From Beroe ovata (Eukaryota; Ctenophora; Nuda; Beroida; Beroidae): DNA of 64,000 bases. Positions within the stretch are counted from its first letter, which is position 1, and every line of letters begins with the position of its first letter. Of the stretch, positions 11,116 through 22,761 are shown in pieces. The translations under genes and the position numbers were made by a program. The notes under the pieces are model-generated. The model was not told where the DNA came from. It was given only the letters and a program-made list of their open reading frames with translations, and made no database searches. Location of the stretch: positions 397,079 to 461,078 of the forward strand of contig CAMPET010000026.1 in the NCBI GenBank assembly GCA_946803715.1, written 5' to 3'.

Positions 11116-14100
11116 ATGGAAATTTACCACACAACTCGGAGTAACTATATCTATGGAAGGATGGAGACGTCTAGTCAACGCCTTGAGACAGAGGCCCCCA
11201 TCACAATGTATAATAAAATGTGAGTCTACCACCAAGTACCTATACTATACTACTATAGAACTGCCTTGTAAAATGTGGTGTGTGATATCTGGGCAATATC
11301 CATGCGCTATAATAGGTACCCTGCAATCAGCTGAAGTGCATTATAGATACTGCTTGAACTGCCAATATCATCCAATATTTCAAAATTAGTGAACTCATTA
11401 CCAGATACTCAGCGAAACATTAAAATGAGTTAAATCTGATCCACTTACTTCTATTTTTCTTGTATGGACTCTCCAATAATCTAGTTTACCATAATATTGA
11501 GTTACTTCTGTACTTCAGTGGGAGAGAGCAAGAGGAAAGGAACCATAGGCAGGCACAGGAGCTATGTACAATGTTAACTTCCCGTCTCCAATCCATGACA
11601 TTGCAGGAGATATGTGAAATGGAAATTGGAGGTGAGGTGTTTGCAAGTATTTGAAAATGTTTGTGGAGGTGTCCTCATTTCGGAGGAAAGTAGAGCGAGA
11701 TAATACTCTTCATTCTCTAACAATGTTCTAGAAATTTCCATTTCTCGACCCTCCATGAAGACCTACTCCTCTTTCAGTTGTTGACATATCTACTTTCGTT
11801 GACTACGGGGACGGCCTGTCCTTACCTGCTGAAGTTGGAATCGCAAGGAGCAAACTCGGCGACTTAGGCACTTGGAGCATTTACTCCGCAATACCTGAGA
11901 TCCTTCCTCAACACCGAAGGTTTTCATCCTATTCCTCTTCATAAAAAAGGGCAAAGTCAAGATTATAACAGAGTAACAGCTAAGAGTGTATTGCAATATA
12001 AAGTTTCTCAAAGATTCTGATTTTGTACTTATTGAGAGGTTAATTAATTGAATCTTATGGGCTGGTCGATGTATCATTGCATCAACCAATGATAAGGTTT
12101 ATTCTTGATGATGTTCTTTGGCTCAGGGTCGGATATGCGTCCGACTGCAAAAAATCCTGCGAGGATTGTCACGGAATTGATGTTCTTGAGAGTCGTCCCT
12201 CAAAGTTACCTCTCAGTGAAATGTGCCACGATGTAAGTAGCGAATTTTGCACTTCTCATTAACGGATCATCGTCTTTGCTCTTATTCTACAAAAATGCTT
12301 GATTTAGCTTATTTTCTATCTATCATGAAAGGAATGCTTTGATAGGTAGGCTCATGCTTGCCACACACACCACTACTCCAGTGATAAAACTCCTACTCCC
12401 AGCTCGTGGATGAGGTACAGTCAAAGATTCTCCTCCTCTGTAGATCCGAGGACTTGGACAGGGTGCTCGGAGGATGGATGTGGATGAGGGAGAATAGTGG
12501 CGCCACCCTGAGGAATGTGAAGGTGAGGACTGAGGAGTATAATAGTTGAGTTGTTGGTGTTATCGAATATCGTGAAAAAGAAATGGACAATATAAAAGAA
12601 GTTGGAGAAGTATAATTACTGGCAAGTGGGATGAAATTTGAACAAAGGGAAGAAATGAGCTCAGTGATGATAAAATGAAAAAGTTTATCATAGCAGTATA
12701 CGGGCACAAAATTTAGATATTCGAAATTTCCTGAAGCCGCTGATTCATTTACCTCGTATTCAAAGTGATGTTTAAACATTGTTGAGTAACATTAAACACC
12801 TACATCAAGATACCGGATTGGTTGATAGCCTCGTGACATCAACGTACCAACCAATCGTGAGAAATCATCAAGTCACGTGTTGACAATTCCGTCGGGAAAT
12901 TAATGCTTAATAAAGCGTTCACAACTGTGGTATAAAGCTGTCAAAATATGAATATCAAAGTATGAGCCACCTTCACCCACTCTCTCCCTCCCTGTTCCCC
13001 TAGTTAAAGCACGTTGTCACATTGCGTGTGGGTCATTTTATATGACACACGCCAGCCACTCTGCATTGCTCCCTTTTGATAGCAGTTGTAACTCTGATGT
13101 TCTAATATAACGTACCCCATTTCCTATGGCTATTCGCAGACGATTGATCGCTGAGCAGTGACGCAGTAATTCAAACACCTTGTAATACGATACTTCCAAA
13201 AGTTGAGAAATTGATCGATTGGGCAGTGTTTGAGGTGAAAATGTGAGGTAGAATGAGATTGCTCCCTGATTCACAATGACGGTGCCCTGGGTTGAAATAC
13301 TTTGTTATATGAGTGCGTGTTTTTGGGTGATTTTTGATAATCGTCGTTTGATAACTTGTTGTGTCTCATCATTCCCCCTCGCAAAGTAACGCGTTAGTCC
13401 AATTATCATCACAGTAATCGGGCAGTAAACCATCAAATCGCGGTGCTAATGTAGATGTTCACTGTTCAGATTGTCTTTAGTTCTCGTTGCTAAGACAACG
13501 CTACTTGTCCTGGATCATCGTGTTTATTAGCGTCGTAGTCGTGTAATAGTCATGACATATCTGCATTTCAACGTATTTGCTTCTACTTGAAACGACCTTT
13601 TCTTGTGTCGCTATGTGGTAACTATGATTGAATATTATGTGTCATAATGAGCATAAATACCGTAATCTCTTGTTGTGGCCATATATATTTTCCGTGATCA
13701 CAAACCGACCAAGTCTTGTTGTCACATATTTAGAGATAGCTACCGAAATTTAATAGGCAAAAGTCTGTAGCTCCCGATTAATATTCTTAATTTCATCGAT
13801 CAGTTTTTTATGCAATCCTGTTCCTGTTATATACTCCGCAATCGCATTAATGGGAGTACCCGGATTACCTTTAGAATTGGGCGATGATTGAGCTCGATGA
13901 TTGATGAGGCTTCAATCGTGAGATATGATGAGGTCACAGTAGACTCATGTCATGCTCGTCTAATATTGAAAACCCATGTCTATACACGATATCATTATGT
14001 ACTTATCAAATGTGACATCGGTGACATGTAATTTTGAGTTAAATATCGCAGAACATAGCGGATAGCTTGCTGATTGCATTCTCTGCCTCTCGTGACATCG

Positions 14101-17100
14101 CTGAGGACTGAGGATGTGAAGTAGACTTGTCAGTAGTATTTCCAAATACATACAGCTGACAAAATGTCATGTCGCTGTGCTCATATTTCAACCTTGTTGG
14201 TAACCATAGCAACGCTATAATAATGCTCTATAGAGGAGTTTTGTCCTACATCTCTGCATACTGCTCACCTTACATCATAGTTCTTTCAAAATATAATGTA
14301 CAATTCGTATTGTATTGATTCTTGCTATACGTCTAGCACTGTGCGTAACAATCTCCCTCTCTGGCTCAGTATAGTTTATTTAACAGTAATTGGATCACGC
14401 GTGTTTCTCTCTGCATGCTTTAATATTATCACTCATGATTTAAATACGATGTGGTTATTGCGTGTTTCTGCCAACTGTTTTCGTGCCAATTGTTCGGCTA
14501 TTGTCGTTCGTTTCAATCTATACATCTAAAGTATAGCACAGGGGAACGGCGTTTATTGAAATTTCCGCCTCACTCCATTGTCTTGTTGACTTCCCCGTTG
14601 CTTGTTACCAAAGAGTCAAAAACTTGTCATTTTTCAGGTCCTTTATTGACATCATGATAAATTGATAAGTCTTGGGTGAAGTTGTAGTCGAAACTCACTT
14701 TTTAAGCCAGTTGCCTCCACACACCCGGGCTTTCTTATTCTGAAAGAATAAGGTGTTCCCTCATAAGATGTTCCTTCACAAGTTCCTCCAGTTGGTCATT
14801 GGCGGAGTGCCAATTATTTCAAAGGGCAGGTTGACCTGTATTTCTGTATGGCCAATATTATAGCTGTGTGTTTATATTTATACTCGATAGCAGCTGCGCA
14901 ATGTGTTCCACTGTGTGTACAGTATAAACATGCTTCAGATTGCTTTATTGCCCATATTTAGATCATTGCACATGATGTTATAGTACTGTAGTATCTGCCT
15001 TGCTTCTCCTCCAGCTAAATTGTTCTTTATTGCTTACGTTGTGTGGTGGTGGTACATAGTACAGTGCTTCCAGCACTATACTTCGAGACTTTGTACAGAA
15101 TTTTGTATTTCGTGACGATATTCATTATCATTGATAGTGGCACTAGAATCCACTAGAAAACCATCTACCTTCAGTCACATGCTACAGTCACATGATTCAT
15201 CGCAGATGTATTATACTGTAGCATCGGAATATGATGAACAGACATAATATAGGTATCATATCGGGATAAATTAATCGATTTGTTCAGATTCATAATGCAG
15301 TGATGGAGATGGGTGGTGCCACAAAAACGTGTTTCATTTTGTCAGGCAACAAGACGTAGTATACCCAGTATAGTTATGTCTCCTAAAGCTCCTCATGTTT
15401 AATTACGAGTTCAAATTGTTTATCTCCAATTTCCATGTAATACTGCAAGCTCCTAGCGCCTTATGTTTAAAACTTGAACCCTCACATGTTGATCACAGAT
15501 TAATGAGTGTTTGTAGTGATCCTAGTGTCAATCTCTGCTTACTGCTAGGCTTTACCGAACTATGTATACCCGTCTTTGTATACTGCAAAGTGCATACTGA
15601 AGACACAATTTCGTGGTAGATAAGATGTCCTTAAATTATGCATCCTGTGGGATTCCCTTCACTCTACTAGTTCTTTATTTTGTGAAGTGGTTTCTATGCA
15701 GTATTTTGCGTATATTTACTTCCTATAATTGGGTCTTATATCCACATCGTTTTGCTACATCATCATATCAGTGATCACGTCACGTACTAAACTCCTTATC
15801 AACAGATGTTCTCCATCTCTCTTCTACTTGTGTTGCTCCCTCCTCTTGCCCTCTCCAAAGTCCAGTCGGGAGACTTCACCTCCCTAACCTCATCCTCTGG
15901 GTGGCACTACCTCGCTCGATTCTGTTTCCGACCTGGCAACGACCACTCAACGACCTCTGATGAACGGAGACTGTCCTGGGAAGTGAAGTTTAGTCGGGAC
16001 ATGTGCTGCCCCATTCTGAACATCTACTACGACACCGATCACCAGTGGCATGGGGTTTACCGATCCAACTTGTCGTGTGTTGGGAGAGTTGCAAAAGCCA
16101 GGGCTAGGATTCCGCTGACAGAACCGACGTGTGTCCTAGATAAGGACTCCAATACTTACAAGTAATCTTCTTATACTTGCTCTTACCTTCCTTTGTCCAA
16201 TGTCCATGATCCACTGATTCAATTTCATACACTTACTCAATATAATATCATTCATGATATCGAGCAATAATTTCACTTCAGATGCAAAGGTTTCCGGTAT
16301 ATCTACAGCAATAGACCACGATGGTGGTACCTAGCTCTTTCCAACTGCGATAGCCCAGGCTACAACTTGGACTACTCCCTTACCTTTACCAACGGTGACT
16401 CTTTCCTAGACCGACAATTCTCCGCCGACGAGCTGGGCATCATGGAGATGAACTTCTTCTCAATCTGCATCACAATCATTCTTATCGGTGGCTCTCTCAT
16501 CTACACACGGCTGCTAAAACTACGGAAGTTCTATCACGTGACATTCAAGACATACCAAGCATCTCTGATATTCTACTGTCTGAGTTGTATCCTCCTTGCT
16601 ATCTACTACACTCTTATCGGGGCAGAGGGCACGGCTCCCATACATTTGTATGTCATCGCTCAGACTCTCCTTGTGGTCTCTACCACGTGTTTCCTGGGGC
16701 TTCTCCTCATGTTCTCTAAAGGATACTCCATTGTCGTTTCCGCGTTGACGACGCAGAGTTTCACAGAAGTCATGTTGTTCACAGCTACATTTGCCATGCT
16801 CATGCTGTACTGTGTCATATGGGAACAAGGTGCATTTGACCCGGCAGATGTGGTTTATCTTTATCAATCACCTCCTGGATACATGCTAACGGGTCTCTAT
16901 GTGGCAGCCTGGTTCTATTTCATCCTCAATTGTGTCAGAGTGGGGATCAAATTTGCAGGGAAACGCAGCTTCTACTCCGTGCTCGGTGGTTTTTACAGTC
17001 TGTGGCTCCTTGTGGTGCCTCTTGTTATTGTTGTCTGTAACACTGTAGTGAAGGACTATTCGAGAATGAAAACAGTCTTCATATGTCAGCAGATCATTTG

Positions 17101-19508
17101 GCTGATGTCCTACCTTTACATGTTCATCCTGTTCAACCCCTCGCGGTCCAACAAACACTTTCCATTCCACTTGCGGTCGACCCAAGTCTCTGATGGAACT
17201 GGTATTCAGGGTGGAGAGAACAACTATAACGTTTCACAGGACAGGGACACTGGAGATATCTTTAGGGTGGGATATGACTCTCAGGGTCCCTACGACCCGG
17301 CCAGTCTCGGTCATAAGGGACCTACCGAACAGAAGCAGGAGAATGGATTGGTTATCAAGAACGGAGTTAATAAGAACGGGGGTCATGAGAATGGGTTTAT
17401 CCCGATTGAAGGTGCGGGTAATCAAGCTAAGCAAGATCATTCTGGTGCAGCTAGGTTTGGCAATCTTGAATCGGACACTGAGCATGTATATGATAATGAT
17501 GAGTGTGGAAACCGGAATGGGATCAAATTGGTTTCCGTGATGTCAAATAGCTCTGACTTTAACAACACTGACACAGATGTCAATACAAATTTCAATACAT
17601 GATACCTAGTGATGTTCCGACATGACTTCATTGTCAAGAAATTTCTTATCAGTTATAAATAAAGCGATGTTATTCCCAACAGAGATTTTCGCCACTGAAA
17701 ATAACTGAATAATATTGATGGTATTTTGCCAGTTTTTTCTATTTTTGATTTTGCATGCTTTTCGAATTATCCAGAACGCATGTCTCGAGAGAAAAACTGA
17801 CCTTGATTTTTACGGCATATTTTAGTTTCTATCATTTGGTTCACTTGCTTTGCAATATCAATTCAAATTTTCAGTAATTGCAGTAAGTAAACAAAAACAT
17901 ATTATTTTCGAATGAAACCTGCTTAGTATAATGCACGCTAAGTACTAAGCGACAAAACTTGAGTTTAAATTTAAATTTGGTCAATTTCAAGCAATGAATA
18001 ATAGGAAGGGATGGGACAGGGGGTTCTACTCGCTCCTTTAGCCGGGACGTTTGCAAATCATTGGTTCAAATTATTACCGATTGTCTTCACTCTATCGATT
18101 TTGACCCTACATCTGTTTCAGGTCATGAAGATCGAAGATTTCCTCATCAGTGTTCTCAACAGATTGAATGCTTTGACTGAGGTAGATTGTGGCTAGGAAT
18201 TAATTATGATATCGTCGACTATCACATTGTTAGGCTACCTACCTCATTGAAGTGTATACGGAGACAAGTTCAAAACAATGTGACATATGTGTCCTATTTT
18301 CAGTCAAATGATGCTGTACCAGTGTTCACACAGTTCACGACTTTATTCTCCACGTCCAAAAATGACTTCAACTGGATGTACAGGTATAACTTATGCACTG
18401 ATAATGAAATTAATCTAATAAACTAATTGTGAAATATGTATAATTATGAAAACAATCTCATAAATCTAATGATAGTTATCTCTTATCTACTACAATACCT
18501 ATATCATTTCGTAATTCTTACCACCTAATTTTCAGGTGTACGTATCACAACGAAGAGGAGAGTGCGTGGGATAAAAGTGCATGCTCCCGAAAGAATGTCC
18601 TCAAATATCTGGACATCATCAATGATTGTTTGGGAGATAAACTGCATCCTGATGTCACTGAACCGTTGGCTGAAAGCACTTCTCCTCAGCCACAACAAGC
18701 TCACTGCTGCGCATCGCAGCAGGAATATGATATGTCCAGCTCAGACAATCCACAAGACGTGTCTCCATCTGATGAACTGGCTGAAAAAAGGAAGTCCCTT
18801 GAAGCATCTCCGAATAGACTCTTAACACCAAATGACTTTGCAATCCCGGCAAAGGAAACCAAAGTCCCACGACGACCATATCCGCAGAGTTTTTCAGCAA
18901 GAGACAAGTGCAGTAAGAAGCGGGCTCCACAGAATTCTGGATCCTCGGCATCTTGCTCTTCTTCTTCTCCAAGACCTCCTCTGTCAGCAGCAGAGGAATT
19001 ACAGCTCCTCTCGATAGAGTTATCCAGCAGTGACACCAGCTCCACAAGCAGTGAACAGAATCCACTATCCAACGTGCAGCAAGTTGACGAGACCGGCACA
19101 GGGATATGCAGCACTTTGGCATATGCTGTCAATGAGGGTGGTGGGGATGGTGATGGCGCTGTCTTTGATTTTGCAGGTCCCACCAATTCTTACAAAGAAA
19201 CATATACCGTCCACGCAAGTGTTAACGGTTGCAAAGTTATGCCCAATGCAGAGAAACCAGTCTTCGAGCGAAGTGATGATAATAAACCGTCCTGCTCTGG
19301 AGTCCCTGCTAAAACTGAGATGAGAATTTCAACAATATCTGAACCTGAGCAGAGAGAACTTGACAGTCCTCAGTATCCACCTGGATTTGGACCAGTACCT
19401 ATGCATAGAGGAGAGCTGGCTGATTTCATATCTATAAGCTCCATCGAGTATCGTGTTAGTGGAACAAACACTTCCGAGAAGAGGCGGAAAAAACGAGGAC
19501 GCATATAA
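11116..19508 (+). CDS. MAEL: Maelstrom paralogue C, split by a gene-containing intron
   Basis: Exons 11116-11219, 11519-11631, 11778-11919, 12127-12232, 12403-12522, 18122-18181, 18304-18383 and 18536-19508 join in frame to 565 residues. The first exon ends METSSQRLETEAPIT, close to METSSQRIETEAHIV at the end of MAEL-a exon 1, with the same phase-2 junction. No HMG box is visible before it, so the protein may start at this ATG or have lost or hidden an upstream exon. The MAEL domain keeps the Glu (SLPAEVGIA) and the Cys-His-Cys (RCTYHNEEESAWDKSAC). Exon CHGIDVL matches IHGIDIYG of MAEL-a. The 5.6-kb intron 12523-18121 contains a TMEM145-type gene on the same strand. Intron phases on both sides (0/0) equal those of MAEL-a, which favours a single gene, but two separate fragments remain possible. 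The tail is Ser-rich with a VPRRPYPQSF motif. Confidence 0.68.
12523..15805. other. Intron / intergenic stretch upstream of TMEM145-like gene
   Basis: I found no coding exon on either strand with convincing splice sites. The short open frames here (for example minus 13038-13274) have no domain or neighbour support. The last part probably includes the promoter of the TMEM145-like gene. Confidence 0.45.
15806..17602 (+). CDS. TMEM145: TMEM145/GPR180-family seven-transmembrane protein
   Basis: Two exons (15806-16161 and 16282-17602, phase-2 junction) encode 558 residues. A signal peptide (MFSISLLLVLLPPLALS) leads an extracellular beta-rich domain with several cysteines. The family signature WWYLALSNCDS and FSADELGIMEMNF comes next. 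Seven hydrophobic segments follow between about residues 175 and 408, for example MNFFSICITIILIGGSLIY. The tail of about 150 residues is rich in Asn and Gly. GPR180/TMEM145 proteins are plasma-membrane or secretory-pathway receptors of the GpcrRhopsn4 type; their ligands are not settled. I prefer TMEM145 over GPR180 from the WW-C and FSADE spacing, with modest certainty. A poly(A) signal AATAAA lies at 17658-17663. The gene is nested within the long MAEL-c intron. Confidence 0.85.
17603..18121. other. TMEM145-like 3' UTR and rest of MAEL-c intron
   Basis: Contains AATAAA at 17658-17663. The remainder is AT-rich, with a clear polypyrimidine tract and tttcag acceptor ending at 18121 that opens the next MAEL-c exon. 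Confidence 0.6.
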
Positions 19509-19939
19509 AATGGCTTTTCTTAAAGAAACTCACTGAGTGACCAACACTCTTCATAGAGAGTGGAGCTGCTATTGGCTGGTCATTAGCAGACTCTGGATAT
19601 GATCTTAGTGAGACAGATTATCTCAGATTATCAACTGATTATCTCAGATATTATCAATTACTGTTAATAATCCTCTAGTTGGAGTTTTGAAGAGACGCTG
19701 GTGGGAGACACCATTAATTTATTTTTTTCATAAAAACTTATCATCGTATAACTTATTAGATTTAAACCAATCTAAACTATTTATTAGAACTTTAACGAAC
19801 AATTAATTATAAGTGTGAGCTACAGCTGATGCCATCATAACATCTTTCTTCAACATTGAACTTCGTGTTATCATGTCGTTTTCAATCCACATTTCATCTT
19901 AAACAAATTAGTGGCGGGCTAAAATAACAGAGTCATCCA

Positions 19940-20055
19940 CGCCAGCACATACACGGTACACATACACAGTACACACACAGTACACACACACACACGCAGT
20001 GCACACACACACACTGTGCCCATGCACACATACACACACAGTACACACACACAAT
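19940..20055. repeat. CA-rich microsatellite
   Basis: Imperfect (CA)n with tacacag interruptions. Minus-strand cysteine/valine-rich reading frames over it are artefacts. Confidence 0.9.
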
Positions 20056-20512
20056 CGCGTACAGATGTATAAATTCCTGGAAAAGGGTAATTTGATCGCA
20101 CCAATCTCGAAATAGAATTAAAGTGTCCATAGTGCTTGTGCGTATTGTGATTGTTTCATTCTACCCCTAAAACTGTGACCATATACACGCCATGCATACA
20201 CACATCGAATCATTGAAAGTGTATCATTATAATTGTTTCGAAAACTTTAAACTACCCTTATGAGAATTTATCTCCATGCATCCTGATTAATTCCCTTGAG
20301 CAGTCAGCCGTTTCACAACTGTTTTTCTGATATCGGCCCTGTCACACTGTCACATAGAATAGTGGTCATGCTTAGTACGACACTATGTCATGACGTGATG
20401 ACGTGATGAGTCTGTGATTACAGCTATGTCTGTAACTGCTGTCTACCCGTGTCTCAGTTTCACTGTCGAGTGTCGCTTCGTATTCTAACTGTTATCAGTG
20501 ACTTTACTAAGT

Positions 20513-20600
20513 GTGCAGCTAAGTGTGTGATTAGAATGCGTGATTAGAGTGTGTGATTAGAGCGTGTGATTAGAGCGTGTGATTAGAGTGTGAGCTGTGC
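20513..20600. repeat. 14-bp tandem repeat
   Basis: About five copies of gtgtgattagagc(g/t) with small variations. Confidence 0.85.
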
Positions 20601-20967
20601 GTGATCATGGAGACAGGTCGTTGGAGGTAAACCTGTAAATCAAAGCTTTTTGAAGGTATGAAGTGTCATCAAATAGTTGAATTTTCAGTGTCAAAGTGAA
20701 ATTTAAGAAAGTTTCGCATAAATGTCCAGAGATCAGAAATCGAGCGTGATGTGATGATACGCTTGTCACTTGTAATTTGAAACATGTCGCTTTGCTCGAC
20801 TTGACAGTGTTATTATCATTAAACTACCAGATTGAAGTCAACTTTCTTGAACAGTGATCGCACGCGATACTTACGCCTATTTCTGATGCGAGATAAAGAT
20901 CAGATAAACGCAATACAATATGAGATGTGACACGTGTGACATGCGAATTTGAGTGGACGCTGGGTCC

Positions 20968-20979
20968 CACGCACACACA

Positions 20980-21020
<41 letters not shown>

Positions 21021-21031
21021 NACACACACAT
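20968..21031. repeat. CA microsatellite with single N
   Basis: A (CA)n run interrupted by one unresolved base at 21021, probably an assembly join or a repeat-length ambiguity. Confidence 0.9.
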
Positions 21032-21521
21032 ACCTCATAGAAACCTGTCATACGCATAACATAGACACATATATAAACACATGAGGTGTGTGTATAAACA
21101 CACACTTCAAAAAACCTGGATTTTTATCGCTATGACGGATCGTTCAAACACTCAAGATAGGGAAGAAATGAACTCGCTGCACCACGATGATCAATATTGC
21201 ATATTAAACAGTGGGGTGTATCTGCGACCCACTTACCTACCTGGAATATATGTTATCATTATCATCCTTATTATTAGTTGTAGGTTATCTTAATTGTATA
21301 TTACCTTAATTGTACAATGTACATTATCTTAATCATCATTATTCTGTCTGAAATCCGTGTCTTACTTTGAATGACGCCTCCAGTAGTAGAACAAGTCTGG
21401 AAAATTCTCGAACTTTCCTTGATCCACATTGTTTCAAATCATCACAATTCCCCAGTCCCCCTATATAAAATCCACTGGCCACGCCCACTAACACCCTGTC
21501 CCCCTGTAGGGAAATAGCGCC

Positions 21522-22370
21522 ATGTTGAAAACACTCCTATCCCGGGCCACGCCCTCCCTCCTACCCTGTGCTAGGAGACTCCTATCCTGCGATGCTGCTT
21601 CATTCGAGACTGTTCTCGTGGAGAAGCGTGACAAGGTGGCACTTATCACCCTCAATCGGCCCAAAGCCCTCAACTCTATCAATCTGCAACTGATTGATGA
21701 TCTGAATGCGGCAGTCCGAGCGGCTAATGAGGATGCTGATATCGGTGCGATAGTGTTGACCGGGTCTAAGAAAGCATTTGCTGCGGGAGCTGATATCAAG
21801 ATGATGGAGCCCATGTCCTTCTCAGACACGTACAAACTCGGACTTTTTAACGACCTGGAGAATGTGACCAAGGGGAAGAAACCTATTATCGCAGCAGTGA
21901 ACGGCTTCGCACTGGGTGGTGGCTGTGAGTTGGCCATGATGTGCGATATTATATATGCTGGGGATAAGGCCAAGTTTGGGCAACCTGAGATTACGCTAGG
22001 TGTCTTGCCTGGGGCTGGGGGCACTCAGCGACTGACCAGATCAGTTGGTAAAAGTAAGGCAATGGAAATGTGTCTAACGGGTAACTTCATTGATGCTACA
22101 GAGGCTAAGCAAATAGGACTAGCTGCTCAGGTATACCCTAGTGAGGAACTTGTTGATAAATCAGTCGAGACAGCCGCTAAGATCGCATCTTTCTCCAAAA
22201 TTGCTGTCGCAATGAACAAGGAGGCCGTGAATGTGGCTTACGAGACCTCGCTACAACACGGTCTGGATTATGAGAAACGGCTATTCTACGCCTCCTTCGC
22301 CACCAAGGACCAGAAGGAGGGCATGGGCGCGTTTGTGGAGAAGAGAAAACCTGACTTTAAGGACGAATAA
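21522..22370 (+). CDS. ECHS1: Mitochondrial short-chain enoyl-CoA hydratase (intronless)
   Basis: This enzyme hydrates 2-trans-enoyl-CoA to 3-hydroxyacyl-CoA in mitochondrial beta-oxidation and valine catabolism. One open frame of 282 residues matches the family length. The N-terminus (MLKTLLSRATPSLLPCARRL) is Arg-rich and lacks acids, as expected of a mitochondrial presequence. The crotonase signature covers KAFAAGADIK, the oxyanion-hole region GFALGGGCELAMMCD and GQPEITLGVLPGAGGTQRL. The two catalytic glutamates are E136 (GGGCE) and E156 (GQPE). No intron interrupts the gene, unlike most neighbours. The stop codon lies inside an AATAAA (22366-22371). It sits between MAEL-c and MAEL-d on the same strand, with no evident functional link. 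Confidence 0.96.
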   Translation: MLKTLLSRATPSLLPCARRLLSCDAASFETVLVEKRDKVALITLNRPKALNSINLQLIDDLNAAVRAANEDADIGAIVLTGSKKAFAAGADIKMMEPMSFSDTYKLGLFNDLENVTKGKKPIIAAVNGFALGGGCELAMMCDIIYAGDKAKFGQPEITLGVLPGAGGTQRLTRSVGKSKAMEMCLTGNFIDATEAKQIGLAAQVYPSEELVDKSVETAAKIASFSKIAVAMNKEAVNVAYETSLQHGLDYEKRLFYASFATKDQKEGMGAFVEKRKPDFKDE

Positions 22371-22371
22371 A
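22366..22371 (+). terminator. Poly(A) signal overlapping the ECHS1 stop codon
   Basis: AATAAA spans the TAA stop (22368-22370). If it is used, the 3' UTR would be only about 10-30 bases. A later alternative signal cannot be excluded. Confidence 0.4.
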
Positions 22372-22761
22372 TACACTCTGAATTATTTTTCTTTCACTAT
22401 TAAAGTTAATCACTACATAACTGATTGAGATATAGTGTTACTTGTTATAAAGATCCAGGACACTGGCAGATGTATGTTTGTATCGGAGTGTCGTTCACTC
22501 TTTTTAACCCTCTCTTTTTGTGTATTATGTTTCACTGTCAGATTTATAGCATTCACTTCTTTTTATTTCTCAGAATTGTGCGCTATTCGCTTCTCTTTCT
22601 GCTTGATACACGTTTCAAAACTTACATATTATGTACATTAATTAATCGCCTGCCAAAGATAGATAGGAAACTGAATTTTGACCCAATCCCTCACTTTCTA
22701 GACAGTTAAGGTAGAGATGGAAATATCTTTGCCTGGGGAACAGGTTCAACCATTGCCAAAG

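Larger units (their letters stand above)
19509..21521. other. Intergenic region, MAEL-c to ECHS1
   Basis: Holds CA microsatellites (about 19940-20055 and 20968-21031, the latter broken by one N at 21021) and a 14-bp tandem repeat near 20513-20600. I see no gene. The last 100 bases probably contain the ECHS1 promoter and 5' UTR. Confidence 0.5.

Noticed and set aside
13038-13274. 78-codon minus-strand ORF in the MAEL-c intron
   Set aside because: No splice partner, domain or signal sequence. It is likely a chance frame.
18655-19186. Long minus-strand ORFs opposite the last MAEL-c exon
   Set aside because: The plus strand carries the MAEL Cys-His-Cys region and a continuous frame, so the minus frames are shadows caused by Ser-rich codon use.
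19919-21105. Cys/Val-rich ORFs over CA repeats
   Set aside because: Pure microsatellite translation.
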